64,000 nucleotides of DNA from Echinicola strongylocentroti (GCF_003260975.1 NZ_CP030041.1:967001-1031000); one strand, 5' to 3'; counted from the stretch's first letter, positions 8,533 to 18,466 are shown. The notes: generated from the letters alone by a model not told the origin. Numbers and translations: made by a program.

Positions 8533-9657
8533 ATGCGTTACTCAATCCGCCTTTTGGCGGGGACATTCATCCTATGTGGCTTGCTATGGGCATGTGGCAA
8601 TGGAGAGGAAAGTGAACCTTCCTCCCAAAACCCTAGTCTTTCGCTCCAGCATCCGGAGTATTTCCCCAATGATGTGCCCATGCCTGCCGATAATCCACTG
8701 ACCGAAAAAGGCGTGGAACTTGGCAGGATGTTGTTTTACGACAAACAATTGTCCGTCGACAGGACGATCTCTTGTGCTTCTTGCCACCAGCAGGAAAAGG
8801 CATTCACAGATGGTAAAAAAATCAGCACCGGCGTCAATGACACTCCAGGTGACAAGAACGCCATGTCCCTCGCAAACCTCCACTGGACATCCCGGTTCTT
8901 CTGGGACGGCAGGGCTGCTACCTTAGAAGAACAGGCTGTCCAGCCCATAGAAGACCACCGGGAAATGAACCTGCCATTGGATGAGGCGGTAGCACGCCTT
9001 CAGGCTGATAAACAGTACCCCGAGCGGTTCGAGGTGGCATTTGGCACGGATCAAATTACCGAAGAGCTGATCGGAAAAGCCATTGCCCAATTCATGAGGA
9101 CATTGGTTTCTGGCGATTCGAAGTTTGATCAATGGATCAAGGGCGAAGTGAAGTTTTCCGAACAGGAGCAACTTGGCATGGAGCTGTTCTTCACCCATCC
9201 AGAGCCTTCTCTGCAGATTCGCGGCGGCAACTGCGGGGACTGTCACATCACTTTTCTGACCTCAGGAGACAGAAACAACCTGCTGGGCTTTCACAATAAT
9301 GGACTGGACAATGACCAAAACCTCGAAGAAGGCCTCGCCGCCGTGACAGGAAATCCCAGAGACAAAGGGAAATTCAAAGCCCCCACGCTCAGGAATATCG
9401 CTTTGACTGCGCCGTATATGCATGATGGGCGCTTTGAGACACTGGAAGAAGTACTGGAACATTATGACCAACACGTCCAAATAAACCGCACACTGGATAT
9501 CCTGGTGCTGGAGGCCAGCAATGAAATAATTTTACCCGGTGAGGACATCAAACTGCACCTTACTGATGGAGAAAAGGAAGCTATTCTTTCATTTCTCCAA
9601 ACCCTTACGGATGAAAAATTTATTACTAACCCGAAATTTTCGGACCCATTTAATTAA
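8533..9657 (+). CDS. Di-haem cytochrome c peroxidase / MauG-family lipoprotein (first copy)
   Basis: Periplasmic lipoprotein of the bacterial CcP/MauG family, which reduces H2O2 or oxidises protein side chains with two c-type haems. The lipobox is GLLWAC (C21). Haem sites are CASCH at residues 81-85 and CGDCH near residue 235. FTDG after the first haem site and TAPYMHDGRFETLEEVLEHY near the C-terminus are family hallmarks. The frame is open from a TTG at 8512, but the ATG at 8533 places the signal peptide correctly. It is first in a tight operon (9-14 bp gaps) with an MbnP-like gene, so an MbnH-like role (tryptophan oxidation of an MbnP partner) is plausible. Confidence 0.9.
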   Translation: MRYSIRLLAGTFILCGLLWACGNGEESEPSSQNPSLSLQHPEYFPNDVPMPADNPLTEKGVELGRMLFYDKQLSVDRTISCASCHQQEKAFTDGKKISTGVNDTPGDKNAMSLANLHWTSRFFWDGRAATLEEQAVQPIEDHREMNLPLDEAVARLQADKQYPERFEVAFGTDQITEELIGKAIAQFMRTLVSGDSKFDQWIKGEVKFSEQEQLGMELFFTHPEPSLQIRGGNCGDCHITFLTSGDRNNLLGFHNNGLDNDQNLEEGLAAVTGNPRDKGKFKAPTLRNIALTAPYMHDGRFETLEEVLEHYDQHVQINRTLDILVLEASNEIILPGEDIKLHLTDGEKEAILSFLQTLTDEKFITNPKFSDPFN

Positions 9658-9666
9658 ACAATTGAC

Positions 9667-10406
9667 ATGAAAAAATTAGCAATACTATTAGTGACTATGT
9701 GGGCTTTTATCGCCTGCAACGACCGAGAAGAAACTCCTGCCTCTATGAAGGTGAATTTCAGCTTTTCCCACGTCCTCGATGGACATCCCCTAGAGTTGGA
9801 AAGTGCACCATTTACTTTGCCGTCAGGGGAACGTTTCATTCCACGAAAATTCAAGTATTACATCTCCAATATTACCTTTAACAACAGCACCAAAGGTACC
9901 AGCCACAGGGTCTCGGATGGTTATTTCCTCATCGATGAAGCAGGCAAGAAAAATTTTAGCGTGGAAGTCCCCGCCGATGAGTATGATCAACTGACCTTCT
10001 ATGTCGGCATCGATAAAGCACGTAACCTTTCCACTGATCAGGTCGGTGACTTGGATCCTAACAATGACATGGCCTGGAACTGGAAAACCGGTTATATATT
10101 TCTGGCCCTTGAAGGTGAATGGGAATATGAGTCAGATGAACGCCAAGGACTGGTCGTACATATCGGCAATAATGACCCTGAAAGCGAACAAAATTTCAAA
10201 GCAATTAATTTTGACCTAGAGTCAAGCGGTAAAACCTTGGGTACTGAAGCGGTCGTTGACCTTGATTTCCAAGCCGAACTGAACGAACTATTTTTGGCCC
10301 CCATGAACTTGTCCTCCACGAGTTGGAAAACACCAGCATCATGGGCGGAGAATGGGCAATCAATATTGCCAATAATTATCAAGACGGCTTCTTTACACTC
10401 CAGTAA
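9667..10406 (+). pseudogene. MbnP-like lipoprotein gene with -1 frameshift
   Basis: MbnP-like proteins are periplasmic partners of MauG-type di-haem enzymes and are linked to copper. The N-terminus has a lipobox (AFIAC), followed by the family pattern PRKFKYYISNI, DGYFLIDEA, VGIDKARN and a tryptophan-rich MAWNWKTGYIFLALEGEW segment. After residue about 212 the frame leaves the family. In the -1 frame the expected C-terminus appears: HELENTSIMGGEWAIN-type sequence ending GFFTLQ and TAA at 10404-10406. The switch falls at the C5 run at 10298-10302, so one extra C would restore a roughly 247-aa protein. The unshifted frame runs on to 10635 over the next gene. Either a real mutation, a slippage site or a sequencing error. 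Confidence 0.8.
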
Positions 10407-10420
10407 CAGGTTTCACCAAG

Positions 10421-11482
10421 TTGAAAAAAGCAATTATATATCGGCTGCTCCTTCTTCTGTGCCTACACATACTGTTGACAGGCTGTCTTCCGGACGCTGG
10501 GAGTATAGAAGGGCAATCACCGGACTATATCATCCCGGTGATTGCCTCCAGCCTCCTTCAGGAAGATTTTCCCCAACCAGAGCGGAATCCCATGAGCAAA
10601 CAAGGAGTGCTGCTGGGAAAAGCCTTATTTTATGACCCCGCCTTGTCAGCTAATGGTAAAGTCGATTGTGCCAGCTGTCATTTGCCTCAATTGGCCTTCA
10701 GTGACGGTGTCGACCTTAGCGATCAAGGAGTATCAGGAAAACCGCTCCACAGGCACTCTCCTGCCCTATTCAACATGGCTTGGCACAAAGGGCTGTTTTG
10801 GGACGGAGGATCCAATAACCTGGAATCACTCGTCTTTGGTCCCCTTACCCATCCAGATGAAATGGCAGCTGACTTGGGTGAAGTCATCCATTACTTGCGT
10901 GGTGACGAGAAGTACCCAGACCTATTTAAGGCAGCTTTTGAGACAGACACCATCACCAGTGCCTTCATCGGCAGGGCCTTGGCGCAATTTGTCCGAACGC
11001 TCATTTCCCAAGACAGTCGGTATGACGAGTGGAGACGGAATGAGGCCATATTATATGAGCAGGAAACCCGAGGATACCAGCTTTACCGGCAGCATTGTAG
11101 CAGCTGTCACGAAGAGGGCCTATTTACCGATCTCAAGTACCACAATAATGGACTGGATGCGACCTATCCCGATCCCTATGAGCTGGAAGGGCTACTGCTC
11201 GGCCGCTACCGCATCACCTTCGATGACCAGGACTTAGGTGCTTATAAAACCCCTTCGCTGAGAAATATTCAGCTGACGGCTCCTTACATGCATGATGGAA
11301 GGTTCGAAACGCTGGATGAGGTACTCGATCATTATGAAAACGGTATCCAACATAATGGGAGCTTAGCGCCCCAGCTGGAAAAAGGGATCAGTTTGACCAA
11401 TCAGCAGCGAGAAGACCTATTGGCTTTCCTGGCTACCCTGACCGATTACACATTCATCAACAATAAAGCTTACCAAAAGTAG
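10421..11482 (+). CDS. Di-haem cytochrome c peroxidase / MauG-family lipoprotein (second copy)
   Basis: Second MauG-type enzyme of the operon (353 aa), starting at a TTG 14 bp after the corrected MbnP-like stop. The signal peptide ends in lipobox LLTGC (C22). Haem-binding CASCH lies at residues 83-87 and CSSCH near residue 226. QLAFSDG and TAPYMHDGRFETLDEVLDHY match the first copy. It is shorter than copy 1 because it lacks the insertion before the second haem site. Two MauG homologues flanking one MbnP-like gene suggest either two oxidation steps or subfunctionalised peroxidases (inference). Confidence 0.9.
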   Translation: MKKAIIYRLLLLLCLHILLTGCLPDAGSIEGQSPDYIIPVIASSLLQEDFPQPERNPMSKQGVLLGKALFYDPALSANGKVDCASCHLPQLAFSDGVDLSDQGVSGKPLHRHSPALFNMAWHKGLFWDGGSNNLESLVFGPLTHPDEMAADLGEVIHYLRGDEKYPDLFKAAFETDTITSAFIGRALAQFVRTLISQDSRYDEWRRNEAILYEQETRGYQLYRQHCSSCHEEGLFTDLKYHNNGLDATYPDPYELEGLLLGRYRITFDDQDLGAYKTPSLRNIQLTAPYMHDGRFETLDEVLDHYENGIQHNGSLAPQLEKGISLTNQQREDLLAFLATLTDYTFINNKAYQK

Positions 11483-11492
11483 GCCCAAACCA

Positions 11493-12584
11493 ATGAGAAA
11501 AAAGTTAATCATCTTATTCATAACACTAACATTCCCCCTACTGTCAAAGGAAGCAAAAGCCTGCGACAGCTGTAATTTCTTCGAATACAGCCTGCTGCAA
11601 AACAGAAGCTATATTGGATTGTTTTACAGGCATCGACAGTTTGGTGGATATGACCAATACGGCTACTCCTCTCCCAGTCCAGGAACGGCTATAGTTACCC
11701 CTAACCTAACCAATGGATTTGAAAATGGAGCTACTACCAAATACGTCCCCAATGCGCGTAAAGGCATCTTTCCTGCGATCGATCAGGACTTTATCGTGAT
11801 GCACGAGCCAGAGGGAACAGGGCTGTATGTCAATAAAACGGATCAAGATTGGGAAACTTATGAAACGGTAGAGCTTAGGGGAAATTTCACTTTGCAAAAC
11901 AAATGGAACTTTACCTTTATCCTCCCCTATGAATCGAACAGGGTGCATTACCAAAAAATGCTGGACCTGCCCAATCCCGTCCAAGATACAACCTTGACCG
12001 TCCATGGTTGGGGAGACTTGACCGTGGCAGCAGATTACATCCATTATATCTATAACGACAAAGCCCGTCATACCTTTCGGCCAGGATTGGCCATTGTCGC
12101 CCCTACTGGCCAATCAAACAAGGTAGCTTCAAATGACAGTCCATTTGATCCGATCATCCAGCCGGGAACTGGGTCTTGGAGCTATGTGGCTCGGCTAAAC
12201 TACCAGTTGTTCTATACCAAAACTGGGCTGAATGCCGGATTCAGCTACAAACAATCCACCGAGGGCGCCCAAAACTATCAGTTCGGAAACAGCTTCAATG
12301 CTTCTGCCATTGGCTTTCATCAACTATCCTTCAAAGATGATTGGATGCTGGTACCAAATGCCGGAGCCTATTACGAACAATCCCAAGAGGACACTTGGAC
12401 AGGGGAAAAACAGCAGCTGACCGGGGGAAAAGTAGCCTTTGCCCAAGCAGGTTTGGATATCAACAGGCAAGAATGGACCCTGAGCCTGATGTGGCAGACA
12501 CCCGTGTACCAAGACCTGAAAGGCAATCAAATCCACCATCAAGACCGGATCAGTATTGGCATTATCAAAGCTTTTAAACTTTAA
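11493..12584 (+). CDS. Putative outer-membrane beta-barrel protein of the MauG/MbnP operon
   Basis: A 363-aa exported protein with a signal peptide (LFITLTFPLLSKEAKA) followed at once by CDSC, a possible metal or disulfide pair at the mature N-terminus. The remainder has alternating aromatic/hydrophobic strands typical of outer-membrane barrels (for example WNFTFILPYESNRVHYQ, WTLSLMWQTPVYQDL) and an aromatic/basic C-terminus. It starts 11 bp after the second MauG gene and is therefore last in the operon. Similar barrel proteins follow MbnP/MauG genes in other Bacteroidota, as I recall. The stop TAA (12582-12584) lies inside the terminal repeat of the adjacent family B element. Confidence 0.65.
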   Translation: MRKKLIILFITLTFPLLSKEAKACDSCNFFEYSLLQNRSYIGLFYRHRQFGGYDQYGYSSPSPGTAIVTPNLTNGFENGATTKYVPNARKGIFPAIDQDFIVMHEPEGTGLYVNKTDQDWETYETVELRGNFTLQNKWNFTFILPYESNRVHYQKMLDLPNPVQDTTLTVHGWGDLTVAADYIHYIYNDKARHTFRPGLAIVAPTGQSNKVASNDSPFDPIIQPGTGSWSYVARLNYQLFYTKTGLNAGFSYKQSTEGAQNYQFGNSFNASAIGFHQLSFKDDWMLVPNAGAYYEQSQEDTWTGEKQQLTGGKVAFAQAGLDINRQEWTLSLMWQTPVYQDLKGNQIHHQDRISIGIIKAFKL

Positions 12585-13290
12585 ACCCGGGTTCAATGCC
12601 GTTTAGTTAAAGGTATTTCCCTGTTTTTACATGCTAGGAGTTTCTTTTCTATTTGACTTTAACTGTATGGCTTTGGCCATTTTGGTGGATTTTATCCTTT
12701 TCCTTTTTTCCATTGATGAAAAAAGAAAGAAAAAAATCTAGGCCGGTGGTCTGCCCTTTAAAATGGGACATAGATTTCCCATGCGACGTGGATCCGTCAC
12801 CCATTTTAATTTTCATCCGGTGGCTCCGGGCTGAAAGAGAGTGGATCTCGCTGTTCCACGACGCGAGCTAACTCCCTTTCTTAACAGCCTGCACCACCGG
12901 ATGAAAAACAGGCATACCAAGGGCCGTCATATGGAAACAACACCTTTTTGGGACTTATTAACTGAATCCGCCTTGCAGGTATTGAGCGTTAAGAAATTAA
13001 AAAGCGGGCGGGCAAAAAGGCAGGCTTGTTTGACGAAATGCTGGCCAAAAAGAATGTTGGCTGCTAAAAAGGAGGAGTTTGCCTGTATGAGGGAAGGTTT
13101 TAATTTTAGGCCAATAGATGCAAAGCGGCGGGTTTTTTTGGTTACTTTTTTGACCTGAAGCAAAAAAGTGACAAAGGTAAAGAGATGAAAACCATCTTGG
13201 AATTTAGCAAGAAAAATAACTGCCCAAGGAGAAAATATAGAACACATATTTCCAGATACACACTAAACTAAACGGCATTAAAACCGGATT
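12580..13290. repeat. Repeat family B (MITE-like), copy 1
   Basis: A roughly 710-bp element with inverted termini: left TTTAAACCCGGGTTCAATGC then CGTTTAGTTA, right end the reverse complement with a few changes (AAACTAAACGGCATT then AAAACCGG). Inside are a CTTTTTTC/GAAAAAAG hairpin (about 12695-12730) and a 12-bp stem, GTTACTTTTTTG with an ACCTGAAG loop, at 13141-13172. Copies lie at 17530-18273 and 32527-33263. Open frames inside differ between copies and look non-genic. Confidence 0.8.
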
Positions 13291-13300
13291 GAATAAATAA

Positions 13301-13331
13301 AAAAGGGGAAAGCCAGTAGCTTTCCCCTTTT
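13301..13331. terminator. Bidirectional terminator for the porin gene
   Basis: Perfect 12-bp stem AAAAGGGGAAAG / CTTTCCCCTTTT with a 7-base loop. It lies 37 bp beyond the stop codon of the minus-strand porin gene, and its A/T runs would work on both strands. Confidence 0.8.
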
Positions 13332-13367
13332 CACCTTTTACATTAACCCTTATATAAATACTACTAT

Positions 13368-14705
13368 TTACAAAGCGATCTGAAACTGCATCACCGCCAG
13401 TCCCTTCCGATCGTCTGTAACAAAATTCCCTTCACTGTTTGCCGCAAAGATGGGGCGGCTCTGATAACTCAGCGACAGCTTCACCCGATTACCATCGATC
13501 AGCCAGTTGACCCCTCCATCATACATGGCCATGGGATCATCCAGCAGGTCAAAATCGGAGTATTGGCTGCTGATATAAGGCTGCAGAGTGCCTGCTTTAC
13601 CGAATAAATCCCTTCTAAACAGGTAGCCAAACTGCGCATAGAACGTATTTCCCGTACCGATGGTCGGGAAGGCACTTCCTGGTCCATTGAGTGTTCCTTC
13701 AGCATTGACTCCCGTGGCAGGGTTCATGGCACCGATATTCCTGATATAGTTTTTTCCATAATCGCTATGCGTGTAAGCAGCGTAGGCTGTAATGGCGTTT
13801 CCTTTGCTGGGATCTATTGGCCGATCATAGAAAACATCCACCGCAAACAATCCCAAGTTCGTATTGACCGTGTCGGTTCCGTTATCCGCATAATGCCACA
13901 TGGCATCTTTTTGGGTCATGAAACCCGCGCCAATATTAAAAACGCTCTTGCTTCCCAGGTACGACCCTTTCTGATAAGGCGTGGTATTGGATTCTTTGTC
14001 CAGAAACATATACTTAAAATAGCCGTGAAACTGGGCATAGCCTGGCTCCGCCGCAAATAATGCATTATCATCAATAATCGGTTCCTGGGCAGTGGACTGT
14101 TCGATGGACATGGGCTTGGACACGGCTACTCGATAATCCAACTTCCCCAATTGCCCTTTGGCGTACACGCTGTATTTGCGGACAAACTGGTCATTCACGT
14201 CATTGGTGGCCTGCTGATAAAGCGGTGCATCCAACGAAAGTATCGAACCAATCGAGGGGGAGGCATAACGCGACACCCCATTCCAGCCGGTCAACCCAGC
14301 TCCTAGGGACAATTTTTCTTTGGCTACCCTATACTCTCCAATGGCATCGAGAAAAAATAGCCCCTGCTTTCTCGGTGAACGGTAGGATAAATTGTTTTGG
14401 CCAAATTGAGTGTAGAAAAACACCTGATCTGTAAGCTGTCCAAATACCTGGATCCTCGTACGTCTCAGTCCAATATCCATGATCTGGTCATCCGGAGTAC
14501 CATCCACTACTGACCCGGGGTTGGTCTGTGTATACCTCAGCCACACTTGGTTTAGAAAAGTCCCCTTGACATAATGGCTACCATCTTCATTGAGATCGAA
14601 TTTAAGTTCTTTGTTCTTTTTAGTCTTGTCGGGTGGGGAGGTTTGCGCTAGAGCAGTTACAGAAAAGATCGCCAATATGACTAGCAAAACACTAAAATAC
14701 TTCAT
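13368..14705 (-). CDS. Porin (phosphate-selective porin O/P-like)
   Basis: Outer-membrane beta-barrel of 445 aa with a clear signal peptide (residues 1-20, cleaved after ALA). The mature N-terminus is charged (SPPDKTKKNKELKFDLNEDG), followed by HYVKGTFLNQVWLRYT and IGLRRTRIQVFGQLTDQVFF, the opening strands of the OprP/OprO-type porins that Bacteroidota annotate as porin or short-chain amidase porin. The last residues (VMQFQIAL) form the terminal strand. It is monocistronic. CAAAAATA at 14750-14757 is an exact -7 element on the minus strand, about 45 bp upstream of the ATG. The solute is unknown. Confidence 0.75.
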   Translation of the reverse strand: MKYFSVLLVILAIFSVTALAQTSPPDKTKKNKELKFDLNEDGSHYVKGTFLNQVWLRYTQTNPGSVVDGTPDDQIMDIGLRRTRIQVFGQLTDQVFFYTQFGQNNLSYRSPRKQGLFFLDAIGEYRVAKEKLSLGAGLTGWNGVSRYASPSIGSILSLDAPLYQQATNDVNDQFVRKYSVYAKGQLGKLDYRVAVSKPMSIEQSTAQEPIIDDNALFAAEPGYAQFHGYFKYMFLDKESNTTPYQKGSYLGSKSVFNIGAGFMTQKDAMWHYADNGTDTVNTNLGLFAVDVFYDRPIDPSKGNAITAYAAYTHSDYGKNYIRNIGAMNPATGVNAEGTLNGPGSAFPTIGTGNTFYAQFGYLFRRDLFGKAGTLQPYISSQYSDFDLLDDPMAMYDGGVNWLIDGNRVKLSLSYQSRPIFAANSEGNFVTDDRKGLAVMQFQIAL

Positions 14706-14997
14706 GATAAATGATTAATAATGGGATACTGTTAAACCTATTGGTACGGCAAAAATAGAAATCTATCCATCAATTGTAACTATTTTATGTAAACTACCTA
14801 TAATCAATTATGAACGGTGATACCATTTATAAACTTCCACCCAGCATATACATTAGCCTATCTTATCAGAGATAGGATTCTTGGTTAGAAACACTTTTGA
14901 TTATTTATTTAGCCAGGTCTAATATTTTTTTTCTATTTATTTAATATTTAATTTCGTTTATATAAATAATAATTTTAGCAAAACCATTATATCAAAT
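14706..14997. other. Divergent promoter region, porin / TonB receptor
   Basis: A 292-bp AT-rich region. On the minus strand an exact -7 element TATTTTTG (14750-14757) serves the porin. On the plus strand, a near-consensus TAATTTTA about 20-30 bp before the receptor ATG is the best candidate. Nothing else stands out. Confidence 0.4.
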
Positions 14998-17361
14998 ATG
15001 AAACAAACCATTACCCTATCTATATTGATCCTGTTGTGTAACGCTGGCTATGCACAAAGCAATGGAAAGATCGCTGGGCAAGTCACCCTGCCCCATTCCT
15101 CTGCTGTGTTTGCCACTGTACAAGTAATGGGAACAGACCACGGTGCCACGACGGACGAAAACGGAGAATTCTCCATCGACGATATTCCTACTGGAAAAGT
15201 GACTGTCCTCGTAAAACTGATGGGCTATCAACCTGCCCAGAAAACCGTCACCGTGGTCGCAGGACAAACCACCAAGGTGGATTTTCAGCTAAAGGAAGAT
15301 AACTTAAACCTCAATGAAGTGGTCATCAGTGCCACCCGTTATGAACTGGACCGAAAAGAAGCTCCCGTAGTGGTCAATGTCCTCAGCCCAAAGCTCTTTA
15401 ATGCCACCCAGTCTGTCGCACTTTCTGAGGGGCTTAATTACCAGCCGGGAGTCCGAGTAGAAACCAATTGCCAAAACTGTGGATTTACCCAGGTAAGGCT
15501 TAACGGACTTGAAGGAGCCTATTCCCAAATCCTGATCAATAGCAGGTCGGTCTTCAGTGCACTGAACAGTGTTTATGGCCTTGACCAGATCCCTACCAAC
15601 ATCATCGAACGTGTAGAAGTGGTCCGTGGCGGTGGATCTGCACTCTATGGCTCCAATGCCATCGGTGGAACCATTAACATCATCACCAAAGAGCCAGTGG
15701 AAAACACCTGGCAAATCGGCTCCAACATCTCCCTGATAGATGGCACCACTCCTGACAACTCTTTGAATTTCAACGGATCTCTCACCAGTGAAGACCTCCA
15801 CTCGGGAGTTACCTTTCACGGTCTATACCGCCAGCGTGGCAGCTATGATGCCAATGGGGACAGTTTTACAGAGATCACTCGTTTGGAAAACAACACATTT
15901 GGTATGAAGGCGTTTTTGAAACCAAGTGAGCGTAGCAAGCTAAGTTTGGACTTCAGTGCCATCAAGGAATACCGCCGAGGTGGAGACCAGCTGGACCTTC
16001 CTCCACACTTTACGGACATTACCGAAGAACTCACGCACAATACCATCATCGGTGGAGTGACCTATGAGCAGTTCAGCGAGGATAGTAAGAATCATTTCTC
16101 AGTATACCTTTCGGGCCAAAAGACCCAGCGGGACAGTTATTATGGAGGCTTGGGAGGTGGCCGAACCGCAGCTGACAGTGCCTTGGCTACTAATGCCTAT
16201 GGAAAAACGAATGATCTCTCCTTGGTGGCGGGGAGCCAGTTTTCCCGAAATTTCAGCAATAGTGATGTCGTTATTTTTGGGGCTGAATACCAACGGAGTG
16301 ATGTGGAAGATGAAATCATCGGCTACCAACGTCTCATAGACCAATCGGTCAATACAGTAGGATTTTATGGCCAATACGAATGGCGACCAAGCGAGAACAT
16401 GACGTTACTTGCAGGGGGGCGTTATGACCACACTTTTGTGGACGGTTTCTACAAACTCTCGGATATAACTCGGTCTTCGGACATCTCCACAGGCGTATTT
16501 AGCCCAAGGATAAATCTCCTGTACGACCTTCGAGAAAACCTACAGCTACGTCTTGGCTATGCGCGTGGTTTCAGGGCACCACAGGCCTTCAACGAAGACC
16601 TGCATATCTCCTCGGTAGGTGGTGAACCCACTTTTGTGATCCTGTCCGATGGATTGAAAACCGAACTTTCAGACGCCTATACTACCTCTCTGAACCTTTC
16701 TGAAAACATTGGCGATTGGCAATTCAGCTTCTTGGCGGAGGGTTTTTATACCTTGCTCAAGCGGCCATTTACCACTGTCAGCACAGGAGCCACACTTCCT
16801 AACGGCTCCATTCTGGAAGAAGTCCGTAATGGAGCCGGAGCAGAGGTCCGCGGCGGGAATTTTGAACTGAGCCTTTCTCCTTCTTCCCGCCTTGTCATAC
16901 AGGCCGGTGGCACCCTTCAGCAATCCACCTATAAAGATCCACAAGTGCTGTTTGAGCCCGAAATAGAAAGTGAGGAAGAACCGACCGTGACGACCGATCA
17001 GTTCCTTCGTTCTCCCAACGCCTACGGTTATCTCTCCACCAATTTGTCATTGACAGAGCGTTTAGGCCTGGACCTTACGGGGGCCTATACTGGACCCATG
17101 ATGGTACCGCATGTGATCAGTGAATCGGGCTTTATGGACTTGGTGGACACCCAGCAGTTTTTTGATGCCAATATCAAACTGTCTTATCACTTCGACCTGG
17201 CGGAAGGGTTCCATTTAGAAATCGCTGGCGGTGTCCAGAATGTCTTTAACAGCTACCAGACCGACTTCGACACTGGAGCACTCCGTGACTCCAACTATAT
17301 CTATGGCCCTGCCAAACCGCAGACCTTTTTCTTTGGTGTAAAAATTGGTGATTTTCACTGA
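14998..17361 (+). CDS. TonB-dependent outer-membrane receptor with carboxypeptidase-like N-terminal domain
   Basis: A 787-aa receptor for TonB-driven uptake. A signal peptide (residues 1-19, cleaved after YAQ) is followed by a carboxypeptidase-regulatory-like domain (residues about 24-97: GKIAGQVT, TTDENGEFSI). LNEVVISATRYE then acts as the TonB-box-like segment, followed by a plug containing NCQNCGFTQVRLNGLEG (about 157-173) and RVEVVRGGGSALYGSNAIGG. The barrel ends in FFFGVKIGDFH. CQNC in the plug is unusual for siderophore receptors but recurs, as I recall, in Bacteroidota receptors of this group; with the neighbouring MauG/MbnP operon it suggests a metal ligand such as copper (inference). 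Confidence 0.92.
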   Translation: MKQTITLSILILLCNAGYAQSNGKIAGQVTLPHSSAVFATVQVMGTDHGATTDENGEFSIDDIPTGKVTVLVKLMGYQPAQKTVTVVAGQTTKVDFQLKEDNLNLNEVVISATRYELDRKEAPVVVNVLSPKLFNATQSVALSEGLNYQPGVRVETNCQNCGFTQVRLNGLEGAYSQILINSRSVFSALNSVYGLDQIPTNIIERVEVVRGGGSALYGSNAIGGTINIITKEPVENTWQIGSNISLIDGTTPDNSLNFNGSLTSEDLHSGVTFHGLYRQRGSYDANGDSFTEITRLENNTFGMKAFLKPSERSKLSLDFSAIKEYRRGGDQLDLPPHFTDITEELTHNTIIGGVTYEQFSEDSKNHFSVYLSGQKTQRDSYYGGLGGGRTAADSALATNAYGKTNDLSLVAGSQFSRNFSNSDVVIFGAEYQRSDVEDEIIGYQRLIDQSVNTVGFYGQYEWRPSENMTLLAGGRYDHTFVDGFYKLSDITRSSDISTGVFSPRINLLYDLRENLQLRLGYARGFRAPQAFNEDLHISSVGGEPTFVILSDGLKTELSDAYTTSLNLSENIGDWQFSFLAEGFYTLLKRPFTTVSTGATLPNGSILEEVRNGAGAEVRGGNFELSLSPSSRLVIQAGGTLQQSTYKDPQVLFEPEIESEEEPTVTTDQFLRSPNAYGYLSTNLSLTERLGLDLTGAYTGPMMVPHVISESGFMDLVDTQQFFDANIKLSYHFDLAEGFHLEIAGGVQNVFNSYQTDFDTGALRDSNYIYGPAKPQTFFFGVKIGDFH

Positions 17362-17388
17362 AACCGGAAGGTTAGAAGGTTTAACCCA

Positions 17389-18273
17389 ATTTAAACCCGG
17401 ATTATGCGTTAGGAATCGTAGTGAGAGCTGAAATTGCAAGAAAATCAGTTAGTTTGGAGGCATTAGCGTAGCACCGCTACGGTTATGCCGAAAACTAATG
17501 TGAAACGGCTGATTTTGAAGCAGTAAGAGGTCTTTTATTTGATTGACTTTGGCTGGGGAAACCTGATCATCTTGGTGGATTTTATCCTTTTCCTTTTTTC
17601 CATTGATGAAAAAAGAAAGAAAAAAATCTAGGCCGGTGGTCTGCCTTTTAAAATGGAACATGGATTTAACCTACGACCGAGATCCGTCACCCATTTTAAT
17701 TTCCACCCGATGGCTACGACCTAAAAGTGAGTGGGTCTCGCTGTTCCACGACGCGAGCCAACTCACTTTCTTAACGGCCTCCACCATCGGCTGGAAAACA
17801 GGCATACCAAGGGCCGTCATATGGAAACAACACCTTTTTTGGCGCAGGGGGGCTTATAGTTCTCGCTCAACTTGGTTACTAAAGAAAATATACCACTACA
17901 TGGAATAATGATGATAATTTATCCATAAGAAACTTATTAATCGGATCCGCCTTGCAGGTATTGGGCGTTAAGAAAGTAAAAAGCGGGCGGGCAAGAAGGC
18001 AGGCTTGTTTGACGAAATGCTGCCCTAAAAGAATGTTGGCAGCTAAAAAGGAGGAGTTTGCCTGCATGAGGGCAGGTTTTAATTTTAGGCCAATAGATGC
18101 ACAGCGGCGGGGTTTTTTGGTTACTTTTTTGACCTGAAGCAAAAAAGTAACAAAGGTAAAGGGATGAAAACCACCTAGGAATTTAGCCAGAAAAATAACT
18201 GCCCAAGGAAAAAATATAGAACCCATATTTTCCAGATACACACTAACTAAACGGCATTGATCCCGGGTTTAAA
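17389..18273. repeat. Chimeric repeat: family C left half fused to family B
   Basis: Positions 17389 to about 17530 match family C (including the GCGTAGCACCGCTACG palindrome). Then, without spacer, the sequence switches to the interior of family B (GATTGACTTTGGCTGGGGAA) and continues to a B-type right terminus ending CCCGGGTTTAAA (18273). The B part holds the conserved 12-bp stem GTTACTTTTTTG/CAAAAAAGTAAC at 18120-18151 and an extra segment around 17840-17930 not present in copies 1 and 3. No gene is recognised. Confidence 0.75.
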
Positions 18274-18279
18274 GTAGTT

Positions 18280-18427
18280 GATTATACGCTTTCTTACCAG
18301 TAGGTTTTATTTCTCCCGAAACGTACAGAACATCCATAATGAAATAAGGATTTTCTGAGATTTCAGCGGTTTCTGTGAGAGCCTATTTACTATCTCTGTG
18401 ATTACTGGTGGCATTGCGGGTATACAT
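18280..18427. repeat. MITE family E, copy 1
   Basis: A 148-bp element about 80% identical to 58818-58965. The termini are inverted: GATTATACGC and, on the other end reading inward, a diverged TATACCCGC, each followed by a CCAGTA-type block. The same termini bound the decayed IS1595-like element at 49690-50274. It abuts the chimeric C/B repeat and lies 40 bp upstream of the thioredoxin-fold gene. Confidence 0.7.
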
Positions 18428-18466
18428 ATATTAAGTATTAGCTAAACAATAATACACCTAACAGTT

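Noticed and set aside
10421..10635. Extended C-terminus of the MbnP-like protein overlapping the second MauG gene
   Set aside because: The extension lacks family similarity and overlaps a clear signal peptide of the next gene; the -1 frame gives the expected family C-terminus.
12650..13250. Open frames inside family B repeats (both strands)
   Set aside because: They change length and start between copies, overlap hairpins, lack any family pattern, and follow the repeat rather than codon-like conservation.
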